This document shows, piece after piece, positions 21,719 through 31,030 of a DNA stretch of 64,000 bases. The stretch comes from an uncultured SAR86 cluster bacterium (GTDB taxonomy: Bacteria; Pseudomonadota; Gammaproteobacteria; Magnimaribacterales; D2472). The translations under genes and the position numbers were made by a program. A model generated the notes under the pieces. The model made no database searches. It saw nothing but the letters and a program-made list of their open reading frames with translations, and had not been told where the DNA came from. Location of the stretch: positions 24,607 through 88,606 of the forward strand of contig CACEHH010000002.1 in assembly GCA_902559345.1 (NCBI GenBank), in the 5' to 3' direction. The first letter of the stretch is position 1. Each line of letters begins with the position of its first letter.

Positions 21719-23165
21719 AATTTTAGCTGTGGTTGATTCTGTTTCAACTGAAAAAGGCTTAGATCAAGATATTATTTTTAAAGCTATTGAAGTTGCAATA
21801 GCCTCTGCATCACATAGACATTTTCATGAAGATGCAGACTTATTTGTTGAAATTAATAGAGAAACTGGGGAATACTCTACTCATAGAAATTGGATAGTAT
21901 TTGATAATAATGATGAAGAATTCCATCATGAAACTCATATTTCAGAAGAAGATTCCAATCTTAAAATTGGAGAAATTTATTCTAAAGAGGAAGAAAATAT
22001 TTCATTTGGCAGAATAGAAACACAAGCAGCTAGACAAGTTATGTTGCAAAAAGTTAGAGAGGCTGAGCGAGAAAAAGTGGTCCAACAGTTCATGTCTCAA
22101 AACAATAAACTTGTTTCAGGTTCTGTCAAAAGAGTTACTAGAGATAATGTTATTGTCGATATAACCCATGAGGCAGAGGCTCTTCTTCCTAGAGATAGAT
22201 TAATGCCAGGGGAAATATATAAAATTGGTGAAAGAATTAGAGCCATTCTTCAAATCGTTGAAATTGAGGGAAGAGGGCCACAGCTTATGCTAAGCCGATC
22301 ATGTCCAGAAATGGTAACAGAATTATTCAGCATTGAGGTGCCGGAAATAAATGAGGATATTATTGAAATAAGAGGGGTTGCTAGAGATGCAGGATCAAGA
22401 TCAAAGATTGCTGTTAAAACCAATGATGGAAGGATTGACCCAGTAGGCGCATGTGTTGGCATGAGAGGATCAAGAGTCCAAGCTGTTTCTCATGAACTTG
22501 GTGGTGAAAGAATAGATATAATTATTTATGATGATAATCCTGCACAGTTAGTCATTAATGCTCTTTCTCCTGCAAAGGTTGAATCTATAGTTATGGATGA
22601 AGATTCAAGATCTATGGATATTGCAGTGAATGAAGAAAATCTTGCACTGGCAATTGGTTCTAGAGGCCAAAATATTAGGCTTGCTAGTAAACTTTCAGGC
22701 TGGAATTTAAATGTTATTAGTAGTGAAGAGGCTGAAGCTAAGGTAAAAGTAGACGAAACAGAATTTTTAGCAAAAATTATAGATACATTTGAAGTAAGCG
22801 AAAATATTGCAGAAAAAATTATTTCTTCTGGTTTCTCAACCTTCGATGATATTGCATATGCAGATAATAAAATCTTTAAAGATTTTATTGATTCAGAAGA
22901 TGAAATAAATAGAATCAAGTCTGCATCGGAAGATGCTGCATTGATGGAGGCTATGGGAGCTGTAACTGAAGAAGAGGACAATGTAGAATCTTTGTCGGAT
23001 TTAAGTCTTAATGAAGAAAACATACAAAAATTGTCTATTAAAGGTATTAAGAATAAGGATGATTTAGCAGAATTATCTATTGATGAGCTTAGGGATATTA
23101 TTGATATTTCAGAAGACGAAGCTTCTAAAATGATAATGAAGGCAAGAGAACATTGGTTTAAATAA
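21705..23165 (+). CDS. nusA: Transcription termination/antitermination protein NusA
   Basis: 486 aa; S1, KH (DPVGACVGMRGSRVQAV, LAIGSRGQNIRLAS) and C-terminal repeats. Confidence 0.95.
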   Translation: MKSNEILAVVDSVSTEKGLDQDIIFKAIEVAIASASHRHFHEDADLFVEINRETGEYSTHRNWIVFDNNDEEFHHETHISEEDSNLKIGEIYSKEEENISFGRIETQAARQVMLQKVREAEREKVVQQFMSQNNKLVSGSVKRVTRDNVIVDITHEAEALLPRDRLMPGEIYKIGERIRAILQIVEIEGRGPQLMLSRSCPEMVTELFSIEVPEINEDIIEIRGVARDAGSRSKIAVKTNDGRIDPVGACVGMRGSRVQAVSHELGGERIDIIIYDDNPAQLVINALSPAKVESIVMDEDSRSMDIAVNEENLALAIGSRGQNIRLASKLSGWNLNVISSEEAEAKVKVDETEFLAKIIDTFEVSENIAEKIISSGFSTFDDIAYADNKIFKDFIDSEDEINRIKSASEDAALMEAMGAVTEEEDNVESLSDLSLNEENIQKLSIKGIKNKDDLAELSIDELRDIIDISEDEASKMIMKAREHWFK

Positions 23166-23181
23166 TAAGGAAAAAAATATT

Positions 23182-25449
23182 TTGGCAATTACAGTAAAAG
23201 ATTTTGCAAAAACTTTAAAAATTTCTGATAAGGCACTTCTAGAGCGTATGCAAAACGCAGGTTTGTCTCACGCAAAAGGCTCTGATGAGGTAACTCCTTC
23301 AGACAAGCAAGCTCTTTTAAAATTTCTTAAAGGAAATAAATCTTCGCAGCCAAAATCAGTAACGTCTGAATCAGGTGTTACAGTTACCTCTAAAGGAAAA
23401 TCTTCATCTGCAACTTCATCTAATAAAAGCTATTCAGATAACATTGAGGCTAAAAGAGCTGCAGCTTCTGAGCAACTGAAAGAACAACAGACCAAAAGAG
23501 AAGAGCAATTAAAAGCTGCGACAAAGCTCAAACAAGAACAAAAGAATAAGTTTAAAAAGAAAAATTTAGAAAAACTAAATGATCGGCCTGTGGATGTTAA
23601 AGATCAATTGTCTAGCGCTGTAAATGCTTATAAGCGAAAAGAGAAAGGCATTTATGATGAAACAGAACACCAGTTTGAAGCTCCTAAAGAATTTATAAAA
23701 AAAGATATTGAAGTCCCAGATACCATTCAGGTTGGAGAATTAGCAAAACTTATGGCTGTTAAAAGTAATTTGGTTGTAAAGAATTTAATGGGCTTGGGTG
23801 TTGTTGCAACTTTAAATGATTTTATAGATCAAGAAACTGCAATATTGGTTGTTGAAGAAATTGGTCACAACGGTATTGCTGTTGAGGAAGAAAATCTTGA
23901 AGAAGATTTAGCAAATTTAATACAGTATAAGGATAAACCAAAAACAAGACCTGCTGTTATTACTGTTATGGGTCATGTTGATCATGGAAAAACAACATTA
24001 TTAGATTTTATAAGAAAAACTAAGGTCGTAGAGGATGAGGCTGGTGGAATAACACAACATATTGGCGCATACGAAGTTGAAACACCAAAAGGAAAATTAA
24101 CATTTATAGATACGCCAGGTCATGCTGCATTTTCTTCAATGCGTGCAAGAGGTGCAAATACTACCGATATTGTTATATTAGTTGTTGCAGCAAATGATGG
24201 CATTAAACCACAAACTGAAGAAGCTATTAATCATGCAAAAGCAGCTGGTGTTTCGATAGTAGTAGCTATTAATAAAATAGATTTAGAAGGAGCCGATCCA
24301 GACAAGGTTAAAGGTGACCTTGCTGCGCAAGATTTAACCCCTGAAGATTGGGGTGGTAATATCCAGATGGTCCCTATTTCTGCTCTTAAGGGAGATGGTG
24401 TAGATGACCTTTTGGAAAGGATTGCTCTTGAAGCAGAAATTTTAGAATTAGAAGCACATTATGAAGGTGCTGCACAGGGAGTCGTTATTGAATCTGAACT
24501 AGATAAATTTAGAGGCTCAGTCTCAACATTTCTAATTCAAAACGGAACACTTAAAGTTGGAGACCTAGTTGTTTCTGGAAACACGATGGGAAAAATTAAA
24601 AGCATTTTAGATAGCGAGGGTAATAAAATTAAAGAAGCAGGTCCATCAGCAGCAGTTCAAGTACTTGGTTTAAACTCTGTTCCAACAGCGGGAGACCATT
24701 TTCAAGTTGTAAAAAATGACAAACAAGCCAGAGAAATTTCTGAATATAGAGCAACAAAAGAAAAAGAAAAAAAGTTATTAAAGCAAAAAGATGAATCTGT
24801 AGGAGACTTGTTTGAAAATCTTGGTCAAGAAGCAAAGAAAGTTCTTAATGTAATTGTAAAAACAGATGTAGCTGGAACGTGTGAGGCTATTATTGCAGCA
24901 TTGAACGATTTGAATAATGAAAAGGCAAAAGTAAAGATTGTTTCTAGTGGAGTTGGAGGTATTAGTGAATCCGATGCTAACTTAGCAGTAGCAGTTGAAT
25001 CAATTATCTTAGGTTTTAATGTTAGAGCAGATAATGCAGCTAAGAAAATTATCGAAGATGAGTTAATATCATTAAGTTATCACAGTATTATTTATGAACT
25101 TCTTGATGACGTTAAAGCTAGAATGAGTGGACTACTTGATCCAATTATTAAAGAAGAAATTGTAGGTACTGCTGAGGTTCTTGAGGTGTTTAACTCACCA
25201 AAGTTTGGACAGGTAGCAGGGTGTAATGTGGTTGAAGGAAATGTTTTAAGAAATAAGCCAGTAAGAGTCTTAAGAGATGAGATAGTAATATTTGAAGGAG
25301 AATTGAACTCTTTAAGAAGATTTAAAGAAGATGTTAATGAAGTAAAAAATGGTAATGAATGCGGGATGGGAATCAAGAATTATAAAGACATTAAACCTGG
25401 TGATAAGATTGAGGTTTTCGACAGAAAAGAAGAAGCCCAGCAGATATAA
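23182..25449 (+). CDS. infB: Translation initiation factor IF-2
   Basis: 755 aa, TTG start; VMGHVDHGKTTLLD, FIDTPGHAAFSSMRARGA, NKID. Confidence 0.96.
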   Translation: MAITVKDFAKTLKISDKALLERMQNAGLSHAKGSDEVTPSDKQALLKFLKGNKSSQPKSVTSESGVTVTSKGKSSSATSSNKSYSDNIEAKRAAASEQLKEQQTKREEQLKAATKLKQEQKNKFKKKNLEKLNDRPVDVKDQLSSAVNAYKRKEKGIYDETEHQFEAPKEFIKKDIEVPDTIQVGELAKLMAVKSNLVVKNLMGLGVVATLNDFIDQETAILVVEEIGHNGIAVEEENLEEDLANLIQYKDKPKTRPAVITVMGHVDHGKTTLLDFIRKTKVVEDEAGGITQHIGAYEVETPKGKLTFIDTPGHAAFSSMRARGANTTDIVILVVAANDGIKPQTEEAINHAKAAGVSIVVAINKIDLEGADPDKVKGDLAAQDLTPEDWGGNIQMVPISALKGDGVDDLLERIALEAEILELEAHYEGAAQGVVIESELDKFRGSVSTFLIQNGTLKVGDLVVSGNTMGKIKSILDSEGNKIKEAGPSAAVQVLGLNSVPTAGDHFQVVKNDKQAREISEYRATKEKEKKLLKQKDESVGDLFENLGQEAKKVLNVIVKTDVAGTCEAIIAALNDLNNEKAKVKIVSSGVGGISESDANLAVAVESIILGFNVRADNAAKKIIEDELISLSYHSIIYELLDDVKARMSGLLDPIIKEEIVGTAEVLEVFNSPKFGQVAGCNVVEGNVLRNKPVRVLRDEIVIFEGELNSLRRFKEDVNEVKNGNECGMGIKNYKDIKPGDKIEVFDRKEEAQQI

Positions 25450-25452
25450 TTG

Positions 25453-25800
25453 ATGACATCAAATAGATCAGACAAAATAAGTGATTTATTAAAAAAAGAA
25501 ATTTCATTAATAATTACAAATGAGATTAAAGACCCAAGACTTAGAAATATCAATATCACTTCTGTAAAAGTATCTGATGATATTGGTATTGCAACAGTCT
25601 TTTATACCATCATTGGCAAATCTATTCATAAGTCTGAAAGCAAAATAGATGACAGAATACTCTCTAAACTTTCAGGGATGATTAGATCAAACCTTGCAAA
25701 GAAAATAAAAATAAGAAGAATACCTAAAATTTTTTTCAAATTTGATGAAAGCATAGAATATTCTCAAAACATTGAAAAATTATTAAAAAATTTGAAATAA
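25453..25800 (+). CDS. rbfA: Ribosome-binding factor A
   Basis: ~115 aa; EIKDPRLRNINITSVKVSDD; between infB and truB. Confidence 0.92.
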   Translation: MTSNRSDKISDLLKKEISLIITNEIKDPRLRNINITSVKVSDDIGIATVFYTIIGKSIHKSESKIDDRILSKLSGMIRSNLAKKIKIRRIPKIFFKFDESIEYSQNIEKLLKNLK

Positions 25801-26639
25801 TGAATGGATTTATTCTTGTTAATAAAGAAATTGGAATAAGTTCTAATAGAGTTGTCCAAGAAATTAAGAATAAAATAAAAGCTAAAAAGGTTGGACACTT
25901 AGGAACTTTAGATCCTTTAGCAGATGGTTTATTAGTTCTTGCAATTAATAGAGCAACAAAATTTTCAAATCACTTTCTTGAATCTGATAAATCATATGAT
26001 GTAAGAGTGCAGCTTGGAATTAGCACTGACACTGACGATTCTGCTGGCAATATAATCTTTAAATCTAATGATTTACCTAGTAAAGATGAAGTTAAAGATA
26101 AATTGTTTAGTTTTTTAGGCGAATCAATGCAAATTCCACCTTTTTTTTCAGCCTTAAAGCATAAGGGAAAACCTTTGTATAAATATGCTAGACAGGGAGA
26201 ATTTATATCAAAACCACCTAGAAAAATTATCATAAGGAATATACAAAATTTCAGATACAGAAATATGATATGTTCATTTAAGTTGCATTGCTCAAAAGGA
26301 ACATATGTAAGGTCAATTGCAAGAGATCTTGGTGAAAGCTTGGGATGTGGCGCTCATATGAAATCCTTAACAAGGTTGTCTCAAGCTGATTTCCATCTGT
26401 CTAACGCCAACAATATTTCAGATGTCACTAAGCAAGATATTATATCTATAGAAACAGCATTTAAAATATTTAAAAGAATTTCAATAGATTCAAATGAAGC
26501 AAAAAAATTTATTAATGGCGTTAAAATTCCTAAATCTAATATTTCAGATATTATCCTTAGAGTTTTTAATGAAAAAGATAGATTTCTTGGTATTGGAGAA
26601 ATTAAAGATAACAACTTAAAACACAAACAACTTGTTTAA
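25800..26639 (+). CDS. truB: tRNA pseudouridine(55) synthase
   Basis: 279 aa; KVGHLGTLDPLADGLLVLAI, CSKGTYVRSIARDLGE. Confidence 0.95.
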   Translation: MNGFILVNKEIGISSNRVVQEIKNKIKAKKVGHLGTLDPLADGLLVLAINRATKFSNHFLESDKSYDVRVQLGISTDTDDSAGNIIFKSNDLPSKDEVKDKLFSFLGESMQIPPFFSALKHKGKPLYKYARQGEFISKPPRKIIIRNIQNFRYRNMICSFKLHCSKGTYVRSIARDLGESLGCGAHMKSLTRLSQADFHLSNANNISDVTKQDIISIETAFKIFKRISIDSNEAKKFINGVKIPKSNISDIILRVFNEKDRFLGIGEIKDNNLKHKQLV

Positions 26640-26652
26640 AGGTGTAATAAGT

Positions 26653-26658
26653 TATAAT
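26653..26658 (+). promoter_or_regulatory. Putative -10 (TATAAT) for rpsO-pnp with ~70-nt leader
   Basis: TATAAT in the truB-rpsO spacer; possible weak -35 TTGTTT at 26632-26637 (15-nt spacer). Confidence 0.45.
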
Positions 26659-26728
26659 ATGCGTCCGCTTACTTTAGTAATGTGAGGTTCGCATTGTTCA
26701 TATATAAAACATTACAAGGATATTAAAA

Positions 26729-26998
26729 ATGGCATTATTAAGTGAAGAAAAAGCAAATATAGTCAAAGAATATAAGAGAAATGAAGGTGATACTGGATCT
26801 CCAGAAGTGCAGATAGCGCTATTAACAGAAAATATTAACAAACTTCAAAATCATTTTAAAAGTCACAAAAAAGACCATCATTCCAGAACTGGTCTAATAA
26901 GAATGGTTAATCTTAGGAGAACACTTTTAGCATATTTAAAAAGGAAGGATGCTGAGACTTACTCTGAGCTTGTAAATAAGCTAAATCTAAGAGGATAA
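26729..26998 (+). CDS. rpsO: 30S ribosomal protein S15
   Basis: 89 aa; [29 protein letters not shown]. Confidence 0.97.
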   Translation: MALLSEEKANIVKEYKRNEGDTGSPEVQIALLTENINKLQNHFKSHKKDHHSRTGLIRMVNLRRTLLAYLKRKDAETYSELVNKLNLRG

Positions 26999-27021
26999 TT
27001 CAATATATAAAAAGGAAAATC

Positions 27022-29118
27022 GTGGAAAATAATAATTTAGAATCTACTAATGTAGAATTTCAGTACGGAAACCAACAAGTAAAAATAGAGACTAATAAAG
27101 TTGCCAGACAAGCTACAGCTGCAGTAGTGGTTACAATTGGAGAGCTGGTGGTATTAACAACAGTAGTAGCAAAGAAGGAAGCAGATCCTGCAAAAGATTT
27201 TTTCCCATTAGCAGTTTTTTATCAAGAAAAATTTTATGCTACTGGAAGAATTCCTGGAGGTTTTTTTAAGAGAGAAGCTAGGCCAACTGAAAGGGAAACT
27301 TTAACCTCAAGATTGATTGATAGACCAATTAGACCAATGTTTCCAGAACATTTTAAAAATGAGGTGCAAATATTTTGCACAGTAATGTCATCTGATAAAA
27401 AACAAAATCCTGATATAGCTGCAATGATTGGGGCGTCAGCTGCGCTTACTATTTCTGGAGTACCTTTTGATGGACCAATGGGAGCTGCAAGGGTTGGTTT
27501 TATTGATGGTGAATATGTTTTGAATCCATCATTCGAAGAGTTAGAAAATTCTTTTTTAGACATGGTGGTTGCTGGAACTGATGAGGCTGTTCTTATGGTT
27601 GAGTCTGAAGCTATGGAGCTTAACGAAGATTTAATGCTTGGGGCTGTTCTTTTTGGGCATCAAGAGATGAAGGCTGTTATAAACGCCTGTACTCAGCTTA
27701 AAGAAAAAGCTGGAAAAGAAGAATGGATTATTGAAGAAGACGATGCGCAACAAAATTATTATTCTGAAGTTGAAGGTAAGCATAAAGATGAAATTACAGA
27801 AGCTTTTAAGATATCAAATAAATCTGAACGAAATGATGCACTTGCAGACATCAAAACTAAAATAGTAGATGAATATTCAGATCTTGATGAGCTTGAGCTT
27901 GGAAAAGTTTTAAGCTCTTTCAAAGAATTAGAAAAAAATATTGTTCGAGGAAATATTTTAAACAATATGCCCAGAATAGATGGTAGAGATTTAGATACTG
28001 TAAGACCAATTTTTGTTGAAACAGATGTTTTGCCAAGCGCACATGGATCAGCTTTATTTACTAGAGGTGAAACTCAGGCAATTGTAGTTGCAACACTTGG
28101 ATCATCTAGAGATGCTCAAAGAATTGAAGCAATAGAGGGTGAGGGGTCTGACAATTTTATGCTTCATTATAATTTCCCAGCATATAGTGTTGGGGAGATA
28201 GGTATGCCAATGGGGCCAAAAAGACGTGAAATTGGTCATGGTAACCTTGCTAAAAGAGCAATTAAAGCAGTTCTTCCTGATGTAGAAGATTTTGGCTACA
28301 CTATGAGGGTGGTTTCAGAAATCACAGAATCTAATGGCTCAAGTTCAATGGCGTCAGTATGCGGCACCTCATTATCTTTAATGGATGCAGGCGTTCCTCT
28401 TTCAAGCCCTGTAGCAGGAATTGCAATGGGACTAATAAAAGAAGGTGATGACTTTGCTGTTCTTACAGATATATTAGGAGACGAAGATCATTTGGGTGAT
28501 ATGGACTTTAAAGTTGCTGGAACTGAAACTGGAATAACTGCACTACAAATGGATATCAAGATTCAAGGCATAAACGAATCTATTATGGAGACCGCATTAA
28601 TAAAAGCAAAAAATGCAAGAAATCATATTTTAAGCATTATGAATGAAGTCATATCTTCAGCTAAAGATCTATCTGAGAATGCGCCTGCAATGAAAACTTT
28701 TATGGTTGATAAAGATAAAATCAAAGAAATTATTGGTAAAGGTGGAGCAGTAATCAAGGGTATGCAAGAAAAAACTGGAGCAACTGTAGATGTTAATGAT
28801 GATGGCGTAGTTTCTGTTTTTGGGCAGAATCAATCTTCAATGAAAGAATGTTTGGCTATCATTGAAGAGATTCTTGAAGAGCCTGAACTAGATAAAGTAT
28901 ATAAAGGTAAAGTAGTTAAGATTGTTGAATTTGGAGCTTTCGTAAATATACTTCCTGGGAAAGATGGTCTTTTGCATATTTCAGAAATTTCTGATGAAAG
29001 AACTGAAAATGTTAGCGATGTGCTAGAAGAGGGTCAGGAAATAGATGTAAAACTTATAGGTTTTGATAGAGGTAAAATGAAGCTTTCAATCAAAGCTTTG
29101 TCTAAAAAAGCTGAATAA
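27022..29118 (+). CDS. pnp: Polyribonucleotide nucleotidyltransferase (PNPase)
   Basis: 698 aa, GTG start; RNase PH repeats, KH (EIIGKGGAVIKGMQE) and S1 domains. Confidence 0.96.
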   Translation: MENNNLESTNVEFQYGNQQVKIETNKVARQATAAVVVTIGELVVLTTVVAKKEADPAKDFFPLAVFYQEKFYATGRIPGGFFKREARPTERETLTSRLIDRPIRPMFPEHFKNEVQIFCTVMSSDKKQNPDIAAMIGASAALTISGVPFDGPMGAARVGFIDGEYVLNPSFEELENSFLDMVVAGTDEAVLMVESEAMELNEDLMLGAVLFGHQEMKAVINACTQLKEKAGKEEWIIEEDDAQQNYYSEVEGKHKDEITEAFKISNKSERNDALADIKTKIVDEYSDLDELELGKVLSSFKELEKNIVRGNILNNMPRIDGRDLDTVRPIFVETDVLPSAHGSALFTRGETQAIVVATLGSSRDAQRIEAIEGEGSDNFMLHYNFPAYSVGEIGMPMGPKRREIGHGNLAKRAIKAVLPDVEDFGYTMRVVSEITESNGSSSMASVCGTSLSLMDAGVPLSSPVAGIAMGLIKEGDDFAVLTDILGDEDHLGDMDFKVAGTETGITALQMDIKIQGINESIMETALIKAKNARNHILSIMNEVISSAKDLSENAPAMKTFMVDKDKIKEIIGKGGAVIKGMQEKTGATVDVNDDGVVSVFGQNQSSMKECLAIIEEILEEPELDKVYKGKVVKIVEFGAFVNILPGKDGLLHISEISDERTENVSDVLEEGQEIDVKLIGFDRGKMKLSIKALSKKAE

Positions 29119-29274
29119 GTATAGAAAATATACATAATTTTCATCAATATTCGATATATGTTGAAAAGTCAAATATTGTGTCTTCTTTTTGTTTGCATAA
29201 TTTGATTCATTTCAAATTTTGTGTTCTCATGAAATCTGCAAAACATAAAAAAAACCTAATAGGGGGGAATTATT

Positions 29275-29493
29275 ATGGATACTGCATGGAAAATGATAAA
29301 GGACATAGTTAGTAATTTAACTGCTGTTCTAATCGGAGTGCTAGGTCTTGGAATTGTTGCAGCCTTAGTTTTTGGCGGGACACCTCTAGGACTTGACGTG
29401 ATAGGTAATATAACTAACCTAGTTAGCTCATTAGCTAATGGTGGTGTTGTAGGACTATTAGTCTTAGCAGTCTTAATGAGTCTTGTTAAGTAA
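29275..29493 (+). CDS. Small hydrophobic two-TM protein (72 aa), unknown function
   Basis: MDTAWKMIKDIVSNLTAVLIGVLGLGIVAALVFGGTPLGLDVIGNITNLVSSLANGGVVGLLVLAVLMSLVK; strong SD-like aggggggaa directly upstream. Confidence 0.8.
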   Translation: MDTAWKMIKDIVSNLTAVLIGVLGLGIVAALVFGGTPLGLDVIGNITNLVSSLANGGVVGLLVLAVLMSLVK

Positions 29494-29498
29494 TTAAC

Positions 29499-29512
29499 TT
29501 AACGATCGTTAA
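29499..29512. repeat. Perfect 14-bp palindrome TTAACGATCGTTAA
   Basis: Read directly; self-complementary over its full length. Confidence 0.85.
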
Positions 29513-29536
29513 TAGGAAGGGGTAAAACCCTTCCTA
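29513..29536 (+). terminator. Intercistronic hairpin (9-bp stem, 6-nt loop), possible attenuator or partial terminator / mRNA stabiliser
   Basis: TAGGAAGGG-GTAAAA-CCCTTCCTA; followed only by a short GTTT tract. Confidence 0.6.
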
Positions 29537-29549
29537 GTTTAAAGAAATT

Positions 29550-29783
29550 ATGAAATTTAAGATAACACTTGCCAGCCTAACAACTTTTTTAAACAAAGTT
29601 ACTAATTTATTAATACCACTTGTAGTTGCCTCGTTATTGTTTGGCATCTTATTTGGCATTGATACACCTTTTGTTGGTGACGTATACAAAAATGTTACGG
29701 ATGTCTTAAAAATGCTTGGTGAGGATGCTTTATTAGCCCTAGTAGCAATAATAATAATTCTCGCATATCTGAAGAAAGATTAA
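29550..29783 (+). CDS. Small hydrophobic two-TM protein (77 aa), apparent paralogue of the preceding ORF
   Basis: MKFKITLASLTTFLNKVTNLLIPLVVASLLFGILFGIDTPFVGDVYKNVTDVLKMLGEDALLALVAIIIILAYLKKD; shares FG-x-TP-(G)-DV-xN(I/V)T core and TM-loop-TM layout. Confidence 0.75.
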   Translation: MKFKITLASLTTFLNKVTNLLIPLVVASLLFGILFGIDTPFVGDVYKNVTDVLKMLGEDALLALVAIIIILAYLKKD

Positions 29784-29810
29784 TCTGTCTTTCACTTAAT
29801 CTATTCTTAA

Positions 29811-29887
29811 TGGTGGCTATGGGTGGAATTGAACCACCGACCCCAGCGTTATGAGTGCTGTGCTCTAACCATCTGAGCTACATAGCC
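29811..29887 (-). tRNA. tRNA-Met (elongator, CAT)
   Basis: Reverse complement GGCTATGTAGCTCAGATGGTTAGAGCACAGCACTCATAACGCTGGGGTCGGTGGTTCAATTCCACCCATAGCCACCA; cloverleaf with encoded CCA. Confidence 0.93.
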
Positions 29888-29937
29888 AATCGTTGAATAA
29901 TAATCCTTAAATCTTAAGAGTCAATAATTTTATTGTT

Positions 29938-31026
29938 TCATACATTAAATTTAAAATGGATTATTTCTCCATCTTTAACCAAATAATCCTTTCCTTCTAG
30001 TCTCAATTTTCCTTTCTCTTTCGCACCTAATTCGCCACCACATTCTATAAAGTCTTTAAAGTCTATTACTTCAGCCTTAATGAACCCTCTTTCAAAATCT
30101 GTGTGTATTACTCCAGCTGCATTAGGAGCTGTATATCCATCTCTTATTGTCCAAGCTCTAATTTCTTTTGGCCCTGCTGTAAAGTATGTTTTTAACCCCA
30201 AGAGCTTGTAGCCTTCAAATATTATTTTATTTAGAACAGGCTCATCCATATCTAATAATTCAAGATATTCTAATTTTTCATCTTCTTTAAGCAAGGATAT
30301 TTCTTGTTCTATTTTTACTGATGCTGATATTACTGAAGAGCCTAATTCATTAGCAATTTTTTTAAGTTCATTTAGATTTTTTTCTGATTTCTCTGAATCA
30401 TCAATATTTGCAATATAAAAAGTTGGTTTTGAAGAAAGGAGTTGAAATTGTTTTATAATTTTTTGTTCAACAATATCATAGCTTTTAATATTTATTAATT
30501 TACCCAACTCAAGCTCATTTTTTAATTTATTCAATAAATCAAAGTGAATCTTATTTTCTTTATCATTTGTTTTTAATAATTTTTCACATTTGGCAATTCG
30601 TTTTGTTACTGATTCAAGATCAGCAAGAATAAGTTCTAAATTAATTACTTCAACATCTCTTCTAGGATCGACTGAACCATCTACATGAGTGATATTCTCA
30701 TCTTCAAAGCATCTTACGACATGAGCCAAGGCAGACATTTCTCTTATATTTGACAGAAATGAATTTCCTAGACCTTCACCATTAGAAGCGCCTTTAACTA
30801 AACCAGCTATATCAACTAAATCTAAAACAGCAGGAATAATTTTTTCAGAATTTACTATTTTATTTAATTCATCAAGTCTTTTATCTGGAAGAGGTACTAT
30901 GCCAACATTTGGATCAATAGTGCAAAAAGGGAAATTTTCTGCAGGAATTTCAGATTTAGTTAGGGCATTAAAAAGAGTCGATTTTCCAACATTTGGAAGA
31001 CCAATTATTCCACATTTAAAACCCAT
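29938..31026 (-). CDS. ychF: Redox-regulated ATPase / ribosome-binding GTPase-like YchF
   Basis: MGFKCGIIGLPNVGKSTLFNAL, FPFCTIDPNVG, DIAGLVKGASNGEGLGN. Start refined to 31026. Confidence 0.95.
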   Translation of the reverse strand: MGFKCGIIGLPNVGKSTLFNALTKSEIPAENFPFCTIDPNVGIVPLPDKRLDELNKIVNSEKIIPAVLDLVDIAGLVKGASNGEGLGNSFLSNIREMSALAHVVRCFEDENITHVDGSVDPRRDVEVINLELILADLESVTKRIAKCEKLLKTNDKENKIHFDLLNKLKNELELGKLINIKSYDIVEQKIIKQFQLLSSKPTFYIANIDDSEKSEKNLNELKKIANELGSSVISASVKIEQEISLLKEDEKLEYLELLDMDEPVLNKIIFEGYKLLGLKTYFTAGPKEIRAWTIRDGYTAPNAAGVIHTDFERGFIKAEVIDFKDFIECGGELGAKEKGKLRLEGKDYLVKDGEIIHFKFNV

Positions 31027-31030
31027 TTTA

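Noticed and set aside
22526-23188. 220-aa minus-strand ORF opposite nusA
   Set aside because: Shadow ORF: Ser/Ile/Leu-rich antisense reading of the acidic NusA C-terminus.
27234-27563. Minus-strand ORF inside pnp
   Set aside because: Antisense to a clearly coding gene, no independent support.
29811-29887. tRNA-Met as an integration site for the adjacent small-gene cassette
   Set aside because: No integrase and no visible direct repeat of the tRNA 3' end near the cassette.
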